Positions 8,940 to 15,800 of a stretch of 37,835 nucleotides of DNA are shown in pieces (within the stretch, counting starts at the first letter, position 1; every line of letters begins with the position of its first letter). A program made the position numbers and the translations under genes. Below the pieces are notes generated by a model. That model was given only the letters and a program-made list of their open reading frames with translations, was not told the DNA's origin and did not search any database. The stretch comes from Sphingomonas palustris (lineage in GTDB: Bacteria > Pseudomonadota > Alphaproteobacteria > Sphingomonadales > Sphingomonadaceae), in contig JAMFSI010000072.1 of NCBI GenBank assembly GCA_026225215.1, positions 1-37,835 of the forward strand, in the 5' to 3' direction.

Positions 8940-8967
8940 TCGGAATCCGACACGGGATCACCAGCGA

Positions 8968-11358
8968 TCACAGGGGATTGCCATCCTTGTCGCGGTAAAT
9001 CTCGCGCCGGCCGACGTGGTTGGCGGGGCCGACGAAGCCATCGCTTTCCATCCGTTCGATCCATTTCGCCGCAGTATTGTAGCCCACGGTCATCTGGCGT
9101 TGCAGCCAGCTGGTCGAGGCTTTCTGGCTTTCGAAGACGATCTGGCAGGCCTGGCGGTATTTGCGGTCTTCGGGGTTGTCGGAGGCGGCGGCGTCGAGAT
9201 CGTCGAATGAGAACACGCCATCCTCGGGCTCCTCGGTGACCGAATCGACGTATTCCGGGGTGCCCTGGCCGCGCCAGAATTCGGCGACCTGCTCGACTTC
9301 CTCGTCCGACACGAACGGACCATGGACGCGCAGCACCGGCGAGCTGTTCGGCCGGTAGAGCATGTCGCCCTTGCCGAGCAGCTGTTCGGCGCCTTGCTCG
9401 CCCAGAATCGTGCGGCTGTCGATGCGGCTGGTCACGGCAAAGCTGATCCGCGTCGGCAGATTCGCCTTGATCACGCCGGTGATGACATCGACCGAGGGCC
9501 GTTGCGTCGCCATGATCAGATGAATGCCGGCGGCGCGGCTCTTTTGTGCGAGCCGCTGGATCAGCACTTCGATCTCCTTGCCGACCGTGACCATCAGATC
9601 GGCGAGTTCGTCGACGATCACCACGATCAGCGGCAGCACCTGGTAATCGAGCTGCTCTTCCTCGAACAGTTCGGCGCCGGTCTCGGGGTCGAAGCCGATC
9701 TGAATGCGGCGGCCCAGCGGTTTGCCCTTGGCGGCGGCGGCGCGCAGCTTGTCGTTGAAGCCGGTGATGTTGCGCACGCTGATCGACGACATCATGCGAT
9801 AGCGCCGCTCCATCTCTTCCACCGCCCATTTGAGCGCGCGCACCGCCTTGGCCGGCTCGGTGACGACGGGCGAAAGCAGGTGCGGGATATCGTCGTAGCT
9901 CTTGAGTTCCAGCACCTTGGGATCGACCAGGATCAGCCGGCATTCGGCAGGCGTCAGCCGGTAGAGCAGCGACAGCAGGATGCAGTTCAGCCCGACCGAT
10001 TTGCCCGAACCGGTGGTGCCCGCGACCAGCAGATGCGGCATCGCCGCGAGATCGGCGACGATCGGCTCGCCGGCGATATTCTTGCCGAGAATGATCGGCA
10101 GCAGCGCCTTCGACTGGGCAAAGGTCTCGCAGGCGATCAGTTCCTTGAAGCTGACCATCTTGCGGTCGGCATTGGGCAATTCGATGCCCATCACGGTGCG
10201 ACCGGGGATGGCGGATACGCGCGCGGAAATCGCGCTCATATTGCGGGCGATGTCGTCGGCGAGGCCGATCACCCGGCTGGCCTTGATGCCGGGCGCCGGC
10301 TCCAGCTCGTACATCGTCACCACCGGGCCGGTACGCACGGCGGTGATTTCGCCTTTGACGTTGAAATCGTCGAGTACGGTTTCGAGCAGCCGGGCGTTGC
10401 GCTCCAGCCCGAGCTTGTCGATCTTGACGCCCGAATCGGCGGGCGGATCGACCAGCAAGTCGAGTGAGGGCAGCTCGAATTTATCGAACAGATCGCCTTG
10501 CCGCGCAGCGGAAGTGCCCGGCTGGGCAGGCCGTGCGGCGCGGGCGGGATCGCTGATTTCGGGCGGTCTGCGGCTCGACACATCGGCGCCGGTCGCGGCG
10601 GCCACTTCCTTGGCCTCGCGCTGTTTGCGCGCCTTGGCGCCCAGCAACGGGATCGCGGGCTTGGTGGATGCGCCTGTATCGCTGGCGGCCTCGCCGGAGG
10701 CGGCACGGTGCAGGGCCCTGGGCAGCGTCAACAGGCTGATCCAATCGACCGCGAACACCCGTCCGGCCAGCAACGCGCCGCTGACCAGGCAGACCAGCGC
10801 CATCGCCAGGATCACCCAACCCTGCCCGACTTGTGGCAGCAGGCCAGCACCGCCCCGGATCGCGCCCGCACCTAACAGGCCGGCCACGCCGCCCATCGAA
10901 GCGGGCAGGGCGCCCCCCGGCTCGGTAAAGGCCAGCGACAGCACGCTCGACAGCAAAGCCATCGCCAGCAGCAGCAGCCCCAGAGGGCGCCACCAACGCT
11001 GGTGGAGTGGCGGTACGTCGCCTTCTTCCTCTTCGGCAAAACGCCACAATTTCCGCGCGAACACATAAAGCAGCGGCAAAAACAGCACCGAAACCGGGCC
11101 GAACAGGAACAAGGCCCGTTCGGCCGCCCAGGCGCCGGTCAAGCCCATCCAATTGGCCACTTCGCCACCAGCGGCGGTCGAAGGTGATGGGTCGGTCTGC
11201 TTGTAGCTCACCAGGGCGAGGCCCAGAAACAGCATCGCCATGAACAAGCCGCTGGCCCCCAGCAATTCGACGCTGCGGGTCAAGCTGCGCTTGAGGATGA
11301 CGCGCCAATGCGGACGCGCGGCGGCGCGGTTCGCTGGTGAAAATGCCCGTGATGCCAT
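8968..11358 (-). CDS. ftsK: DNA translocase FtsK
   Basis: 796-residue septal DNA pump that clears chromosome ends at division and activates XerCD at dif. The N-terminal ~190 residues carry four membrane helices (for example LFMAMLFLGLALVSY and GPVSVLFLPLLYVFA). A short linker rich in Ala, Pro and charged residues follows. Then comes the alpha/beta RecA-like motor with Walker A GTTGSGKS at about residues 445-452, Walker B LPLIVVIVDELADLM, and the MATQRPSVDVITG segment. The last ~65 residues form the winged-helix gamma domain that reads KOPS-type polar sequences. The linker is much shorter than in E. coli FtsK, as usual for alphaproteobacteria. A promoter-like pair lies about 70 bp upstream. 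Confidence 0.96.
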   Translation of the reverse strand: MASRAFSPANRAAARPHWRVILKRSLTRSVELLGASGLFMAMLFLGLALVSYKQTDPSPSTAAGGEVANWMGLTGAWAAERALFLFGPVSVLFLPLLYVFARKLWRFAEEEEGDVPPLHQRWWRPLGLLLLAMALLSSVLSLAFTEPGGALPASMGGVAGLLGAGAIRGGAGLLPQVGQGWVILAMALVCLVSGALLAGRVFAVDWISLLTLPRALHRAASGEAASDTGASTKPAIPLLGAKARKQREAKEVAAATGADVSSRRPPEISDPARAARPAQPGTSAARQGDLFDKFELPSLDLLVDPPADSGVKIDKLGLERNARLLETVLDDFNVKGEITAVRTGPVVTMYELEPAPGIKASRVIGLADDIARNMSAISARVSAIPGRTVMGIELPNADRKMVSFKELIACETFAQSKALLPIILGKNIAGEPIVADLAAMPHLLVAGTTGSGKSVGLNCILLSLLYRLTPAECRLILVDPKVLELKSYDDIPHLLSPVVTEPAKAVRALKWAVEEMERRYRMMSSISVRNITGFNDKLRAAAAKGKPLGRRIQIGFDPETGAELFEEEQLDYQVLPLIVVIVDELADLMVTVGKEIEVLIQRLAQKSRAAGIHLIMATQRPSVDVITGVIKANLPTRISFAVTSRIDSRTILGEQGAEQLLGKGDMLYRPNSSPVLRVHGPFVSDEEVEQVAEFWRGQGTPEYVDSVTEEPEDGVFSFDDLDAAASDNPEDRKYRQACQIVFESQKASTSWLQRQMTVGYNTAAKWIERMESDGFVGPANHVGRREIYRDKDGNPL

Positions 11359-11405
11359 GTCCGTCCCTTAGAGCGTCACGCGACAACACAGACACTCCGG
11401 AGCTT

Positions 11406-11435
11406 ATAATGCGCCGGAGGGGGAGTCCTCGTCAA
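11406..11435 (-). promoter_or_regulatory. candidate ftsK promoter
   Basis: On the minus strand there is TTGACG, an 18-bp spacer and CATTAT, ending about 47 bp before the ftsK ATG. Both boxes are close to the sigma-70-type consensus. This is the best promoter-like match in the 168-bp gap between the SDR gene and ftsK. Confidence 0.45.
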
Positions 11436-11504
11436 GAATTGCGTTAACGACGTTCGAGAAGTGTTTCCCGCGGGGCGCTGGCAGATCGGGGTTGGTGGCA
11501 TTCG

Positions 11505-11516
11505 TTGACCGGTCAA
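11505..11516. promoter_or_regulatory. 12-bp perfect palindrome TTGACCGGTCAA
   Basis: A perfect 12-bp inverted repeat just beyond the 3' end of the SDR gene, about 150 bp upstream of ftsK. It could be an operator, but nothing else supports this. Confidence 0.2.
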
Positions 11517-11526
11517 GCGTGCCCCT

Positions 11527-12321
11527 TCATTCGCCCCATTCCCGTGCAGCTGTGAGGAATGATTCCTGGATCAGCGCGTTGCGCTGCTCGATCGCCCCCC
11601 AATATCGGGGATGAGTGATGATATAGGGCAGGTTCAGTTCGATCCCCCGGACGACGATTGCGCCCGCCGCCGCGCCGGTCATGCTGAAAGTGCCGACGGG
11701 CCGGGACTGTACCGGAACCTCATTGCCGAGGTTGCGCGTGGTGCGTTCGAGATTGCTATCCACCGCACCGGGGCACAGCGCCGACACGCCGACGCCATGC
11801 GGGGCAAGTTCGTCGCGCAAGGCTTCGCTCAGGCCGACGACGGCGAATTTGGTCGCCGAATAGGCGCCCCGCGCCGCCATCCCGAGGCATAGGCCCATCA
11901 GGGAGGAGGTATTGACGATATGCCCGCTGCCCCGAGCCCGCATATCGCCGGCAAAGGCGTGCACGCCGTTGAACACCGCGGTCAGATTGACCGCGACCAT
12001 GCGATCGAAGGCGTCGGGGTCCATATCGGCGAAGCTATGTCCGTCCGGGCCCATGCCGGCGTTGTTGACGAGAATATCGACCGGCCCGAACTGGGCTTCG
12101 GCCGTTTGCTTCGCCGCTTGCCAGCCTTGCCGATCCCGCGTGTCCAGCTTCAGCGGCAGCAAGCGCCCGCCGCGCGGCGCGATCTCGGTGTCCAGCGCTG
12201 CGCTGTCGATATCGGCGACGGTCACGGCGATGCCCCGCTCGGCGAGGGCATCGACAATGCCCAGGCCGATGCCGCTGGCGCCGCCGGTCACCAGGGCATG
12301 TCGGGCTAGCGAAATATTCAA
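11527..12321 (-). CDS. SDR family NAD(P)-dependent oxidoreductase
   Basis: Classical short-chain dehydrogenase, 264 residues, Rossmann fold. The cofactor loop TGGASGIG is near residues 12-19, followed by NNAGMG, a catalytic Ser in NTSSLMGL and the YSATK catalytic Tyr/Lys pair. An acidic residue after strand 2 (VADIDSA) favours NAD over NADP. I chose TTG at 12321 because AGGAG sits 7 nt before it; an in-frame ATG at 12336 has a weaker site and would add five residues. It is the last gene of the minus arm of the LysR-linked catabolic cluster, 43 bp after the VOC gene. It probably oxidises an alcohol intermediate of that pathway; the substrate is unknown. Confidence 0.88.
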   Translation of the reverse strand: MNISLARHALVTGGASGIGLGIVDALAERGIAVTVADIDSAALDTEIAPRGGRLLPLKLDTRDRQGWQAAKQTAEAQFGPVDILVNNAGMGPDGHSFADMDPDAFDRMVAVNLTAVFNGVHAFAGDMRARGSGHIVNTSSLMGLCLGMAARGAYSATKFAVVGLSEALRDELAPHGVGVSALCPGAVDSNLERTTRNLGNEVPVQSRPVGTFSMTGAAAGAIVVRGIELNLPYIITHPRYWGAIEQRNALIQESFLTAAREWGE

Positions 12322-12364
12322 ACCACCTCTCCTCATTTATGGTTTCCGCGCAAGTAGCGCGGGC

Positions 12365-12817
12365 TCAGTCCGTCGGCATCGGCATACCGGCTCCGGGCTG
12401 CATGATTTCGAAGACATTCCCATCCGGGTCGCGGCAATAGGCGGCGCGCATGCCGCCGCCCTTGAAGGTCTGGATGGGGCTATGCACGCGCACCCCTGCC
12501 GCTTTCAGCCTGGCGTAGGTTTCCTCGATGTCGTCGACGGTCACGCCGAAATGCGAATAGCCGCGATCGCTGACCGGGTAATTGCCGTCCTTGGCCTTGC
12601 CTGCAGGATTGGCGAATTCGAACAATTCGAGCCAGAGATTGTCCTTGGCGATCATGCACATCCGGCCCTGCGCGTTAGGCACGTCCATGATTTCCGAGAA
12701 TTGTTCGCCGCTGAACGGGAAGGGGTCGCTGAGCAGTTCCAGCCCCAGCATGTCGCGATAGAAGGTGATCGAGCGATCGAGATCGACGACTGAAATACCG
12801 ACGTGATTGAATCTCAT
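12365..12817 (-). CDS. VOC family protein (lactoylglutathione lyase-like)
   Basis: 150-residue single-module glyoxalase/dioxygenase-fold protein. The expected metal-ligand positions are visible: His in MRFNHVGISV, Glu in LWLELFEFANP, His in YSHFGVTVDD and Glu in DPDGNVFEIMQP. The FKGGGMRAAYCRDPDGN segment is typical of this family. I chose ATG 12817, which overlaps the stop of the upstream cupin frame (ATGA). A longer in-frame extension upstream is only that gene read in another frame. It sits in the minus arm of the catabolic cluster between cupin and SDR genes. The activity (isomerase, epimerase or ring cleavage) cannot be decided from sequence. Confidence 0.87.
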   Translation of the reverse strand: MRFNHVGISVVDLDRSITFYRDMLGLELLSDPFPFSGEQFSEIMDVPNAQGRMCMIAKDNLWLELFEFANPAGKAKDGNYPVSDRGYSHFGVTVDDIEETYARLKAAGVRVHSPIQTFKGGGMRAAYCRDPDGNVFEIMQPGAGMPMPTD

Positions 12818-13679
12818 GGTGCCGCTCCTTCGGTTTCCAGTCCGCGTGCGGTGCGGAAGTTTTCGAGCAGATGTGCGCCATCGCGGCCGGCGACGATCGC
12901 TGGCACCGCGCGGCCACGCTCGGCGACCAGCACATCGTCCTTGACCAGGCGCTTGCCGGCGACTTCGACCGATCCCTCCAGCACCAGCGCGGCATACCAA
13001 TCCCCGCGCGTAGCGGCGGCAATGCTTTCGCCCGCAGTCAACCGCGTATCCCTGACCACGCCGCGGTTCGGATCGTCTGGATCGCCCAGATCCCACGACC
13101 AGCCGGGCGCCAGCCGCGACTTCCACATGCCGTCGGTGCCGTCGAGCGACAGCGAGGAATGGCCTTCGTTGCGGGTGTTGATGCCCCCGCGCGGTTTGAA
13201 GACATGATTACCGCCCCGGAGCGTGGGGTGGTCATGATATTCCGGCCCGTAGCCCCCGGCGCCAGTGCCAGATCGGCAAAGATTTCCAGCAGCCGGCACC
13301 CCATCGGCCCGATCAGCAGCGGCCCATATTCGATCGAGGGTGCGGCGACGAAGACATCGCCCTGCATCATATACCAGTCACCGATCTGGCACTTGCCTTC
13401 GAGGATGACGACCACCGTCCAGCAATCATGCCAATGCATCGGCCAGATCTGATTGGGAGGCATGCGGATATCGGGCATGCCATAGATGAAGTCGTCCTGT
13501 TCGTTGCCCAGCATGACGATCTCGCTCCAGGTCTGGCCGCCGGGGATATCGTTGCGGGTCTCGCCGTTGGGTCCGGCCATGCCGCCGGGGTAAAGCCGCC
13601 GCAGGCTGACACCGGGTGTCAGTGGCTCGACGTGGCAATGTTCGGTCGGAACCATGGAGCGGATGGCGTGAGTAGGCAT
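12814..13679 (-). pseudogene. cupin-domain protein, split by a one-base frameshift
   Basis: Two overlapping frames together make one cupin-like protein of about 288 residues. The upstream frame runs from ATG 13679 (MPTHAIRSMVPTEHCHVEPL) through a cupin core with clustered His (IWPMHWHDCWTVVVILEGK) to LEIFADLALAPGA. The downstream frame continues with YGPEYHDHPTLRGGNHVF and a second cupin-like barrel (WYAALVLEGSVEVAGKRLV), stopping at 12814. The frames join if one C is added to the five-C run at 13253-13257. The downstream stop overlaps the VOC ATG (ATGA), which argues the downstream frame is the authentic one. The break may be a true mutation, a phase-variable tract or a sequencing error. Bicupins are often dioxygenases or isomerases; the function is unassigned. 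Confidence 0.75.
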
Positions 13680-13774
13680 TTCTGTCCTCTTCCCTGTTGT
13701 CCGGTGTCCGCGCTTTATGCGGTTATCGGCAGCGTGTTATCCGGTTACCATGCCGGCGGATTTGACTTTGCCTT

Positions 13775-14617
13775 TCAGGGCAGACGGCTCGCCGGCTTTG
13801 CGCCTGCCAGGACGATGCGCTGCATCAGCCGCGTGGTTTCGTAATCCGGAACCGCGAAATGTTGCACTGCGCGATTGTCCCAGAACGCCAGATCATGAGC
13901 GGCCCACTTCCAGCGCATGGTGAAATCGGGGCGTTCGATGTGGCGAAACAACAGCGCCAGCACGGCGGTGCTTTCCGGCAAATCGAGTTCGACAATGCGC
14001 GTGACAAAGGATTCATTGACATAGAGCGCCTTGCGCCCGGTTTCCGGATGGGTGAGCACTACCGGATGGATTTGTTCGCGGGCATTGCGCCGGCTGTAGT
14101 TCGCCTCGAATCCTGGCCCCAGATCACGCATGCGATCTATAGTCAACTGTACGCTATGCACGGCGGTCAGCCCATCGAGCATGTGCTGCATCGGCGCCGA
14201 CAAGGCATTCCAGGCCGCGTACATGCTCGACCAGCAAGTATCGCCACCAAAGCTCGGCACCTGGACGGCCCGCAAGGCAGTGGCGATCGGCGGCATGGCC
14301 AGCGAGGTGGTGTCGGCGTGCCAGACCGCCGTGCCGTGCCGTGAGCGGCTGAGGTCACCGGTCATCACGTCTGCGGCGGTATCGTGATCGGTCCCCGATG
14401 ATTCTTCCTTCATCGGCTGGCCGAAGCCCTCCATGAAGGCCCAATATTGGTCCATGCCGATATCCTGCCCACGCAGGAAGATCACACCATGGTCCAATAT
14501 AGCTTGGCGCAACACCGCGAATGCATGGTCCGACAAGGGTTTACGGAGGTCCGGTCCGTGGACCACGGCGCCGATATTGCCCGTTATCCGCTCTACCGAA
14601 ATATCGGTTTCAGCCAT
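13775..14617 (-). CDS. TauD/TfdA family Fe(II)/2-oxoglutarate dioxygenase
   Basis: 280-residue jelly-roll dioxygenase. The iron facial triad matches TauD: His100 and Asp102 in TAVWHADTTS, and His253 in AVQHFAVPDY. The 2-oxoglutarate-binding Arg is in the ETTRLMQR segment (Arg263/Arg267). N-terminal family features are GAVVHGPDLRKPLSD and AILDHGVIFLRGQ. Family members hydroxylate sulfonates, aryloxyalkanoates, alkyl sulfates and similar compounds, which then collapse to an aldehyde and a leaving group. It is the first enzyme gene of the minus arm, between the LysR gene (129 bp upstream) and the cupin gene. It may start degradation of the substrate that induces the cluster (inference). Confidence 0.92.
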   Translation of the reverse strand: MAETDISVERITGNIGAVVHGPDLRKPLSDHAFAVLRQAILDHGVIFLRGQDIGMDQYWAFMEGFGQPMKEESSGTDHDTAADVMTGDLSRSRHGTAVWHADTTSLAMPPIATALRAVQVPSFGGDTCWSSMYAAWNALSAPMQHMLDGLTAVHSVQLTIDRMRDLGPGFEANYSRRNAREQIHPVVLTHPETGRKALYVNESFVTRIVELDLPESTAVLALLFRHIERPDFTMRWKWAAHDLAFWDNRAVQHFAVPDYETTRLMQRIVLAGAKPASRLP

Positions 14618-14677
14618 CGCTCATCCCATCTGTTGTTTTCGTATCAGGATTAATCCCAAGCCGCTGCCCGGCAGTAT

Positions 14678-14693
14678 GGTTTCGCGGGAAACC
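14678..14693. promoter_or_regulatory. inverted repeat GGTTTC/GAAACC before the TauD-like gene
   Basis: A perfect 6-bp inverted repeat with a 4-bp centre in the 129-bp gap between the LysR and dioxygenase genes. On the minus strand it follows a CATAAT box (14706-14711) by about 12 bp. This placement would suit an operator of the dioxygenase transcript, but no partner protein is implied by sequence alone. Confidence 0.25.
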
Positions 14694-14746
14694 TGATTCC
14701 AATTCATTATGCTACCGTTTGTCATGAGAATAAGGAATACGGACTG

Positions 14747-15667
14747 TCAGCTGCGAGCGCTCGCGCGAACATGGTCCATCTCTCCGCACAGCACGATCAT
14801 CCGGTCGAGGATGCTTTGTGCAAGCGGCGACAGCGTGCGGTGCTTGAGGAAATAGGCGGTCATCGGGATTTCGACGTCCTGCTCCAGCCAGGAGATCGGA
14901 ATATGGGTGAGGGTGCCATTCTCGAGCCCCTCGCGCGCCGAGACCGGTGAGGTGATCCACACCGCATCGCTATGGGCCGCGACGCGCATCAATATATCGT
15001 AATCTTCGACCGTGAGCGCCGGCTGCTTGCGCGGCCCGAGATGCAGTGTGGAGGTGGCATTGTCGTCGAGTTCGGTGGAACGGGTGCGCAGCAGCGGAAA
15101 GGGTTCGAGATCCTCGGGCGTGACCTTGTCCAGGTGGGCGATAGGGTGATTCTTGCGGACGACGATGCCGAGCGGGAAATGCGCCAGCAGGATGCCGCTA
15201 TAGGGAGCATTGGCCGGCGCGGTGTGAGCGGTACAGACGCAGATTTCCAGTGCTTCATCGACCAGCAACGCCAGCAGCCGCTTCGGCGAGCCGGTGGTGA
15301 TATTGGCGTGAAAGCCAGGTTTGCCGATCATTTCGGACATCAGCGGGGCGAGCAGCGTCCGGGCCGCAAGCGGTGCCATGCCCAGGGCAATCCTGCCCCC
15401 GTCGCCGTTCGCGGCATGCATCAGCATATTCGATAATTCGGCTTCATTGCGCAGCATGGTTTCGGCGCTGCGCAGGAATTCGCGCCCCACCGCAGTGACG
15501 GCCACCATGTTGCGCGTGCGATCGAACAGCCGGACCTGACACTCGCTCTCGAGCGCCTGAATGCTCCGGGTCAGCGCGGATTGCGTCAGATTGAGCGCTT
15601 CGGCCGCCTTGGTGAAATTCAGAAACCGGGCAAGCATCACCGCGTGCCGCAGCTTGCGAAGATCCAT
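14747..15667 (-). CDS. LysR-type transcriptional regulator
   Basis: 306-residue LTTR with an N-terminal winged helix-turn-helix (MDLRKLRHAVMLARFLNFTK, then AAEALNLTQSALTRSIQALE and LFDRTRNMVAVTAVG). A periplasmic-binding-protein-like effector domain starts near residue 90 (GRIALGMAPLAARTLLAPLM). I chose the ATG at 15667, which begins at the canonical LTTR start and has GAGGA upstream; an ATG 21 bases earlier is possible. It is placed between the minus dioxygenase arm and the divergent CoA-transferase arm, the usual arrangement for an LTTR controlling adjacent catabolic genes. The effector is unknown. Confidence 0.93.
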   Translation of the reverse strand: MDLRKLRHAVMLARFLNFTKAAEALNLTQSALTRSIQALESECQVRLFDRTRNMVAVTAVGREFLRSAETMLRNEAELSNMLMHAANGDGGRIALGMAPLAARTLLAPLMSEMIGKPGFHANITTGSPKRLLALLVDEALEICVCTAHTAPANAPYSGILLAHFPLGIVVRKNHPIAHLDKVTPEDLEPFPLLRTRSTELDDNATSTLHLGPRKQPALTVEDYDILMRVAAHSDAVWITSPVSAREGLENGTLTHIPISWLEQDVEIPMTAYFLKHRTLSPLAQSILDRMIVLCGEMDHVRASARS

Positions 15668-15800
15668 ATTCGTAATCCTCATTACCATGGCTTTTAAAAT
15701 GCATTAGACGTCAGGTCATCGCAATAGCTATCCCGAAGACCGGGCCGTGAAAAAACGCAATCGAGAGCGTCAGAAACCGGCCGAAATGGGAGCATTCGCG
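15668..15800. promoter_or_regulatory. divergent control region between LysR gene and CoA-transferase operon
   Basis: The 133-bp gap holds short palindromes TTTTAAAA (15692-15699), ATGCAT (15699-15704) and GACGTC (15707-15712). I could not find a convincing T-N11-A LysR box. The position alone suggests that the regulator binds here. Confidence 0.35.

Larger units (their letters stand above)
8461..8967. other. 507-bp gap between the RND operon and ftsK
   Basis: No credible gene is present. From the RND side the gap holds a promoter-like pair, a TetR-type palindrome and then a 217-bp MITE-like element (8723-8939) that fills most of the rest. Short open frames here are translations of the palindromes. 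Both flanking genes point away from each other in role but are on the same strand, so this region should hold the 3' end of the ftsK transcript as well as the RND promoter. Confidence 0.6.

Noticed and set aside
8812..9210. 132-residue open frame starting in the MITE
   Set aside because: Its start is inside the palindrome and the rest is antisense to the end of ftsK.
9322..10467. 381-residue open frame antisense to ftsK
   Set aside because: Complement of the FtsK motor domain; composition biased to His, Asp, Arg and Gln.
15668..15800. LysR T-N11-A box
   Set aside because: Several partial matches, none with convincing symmetry.
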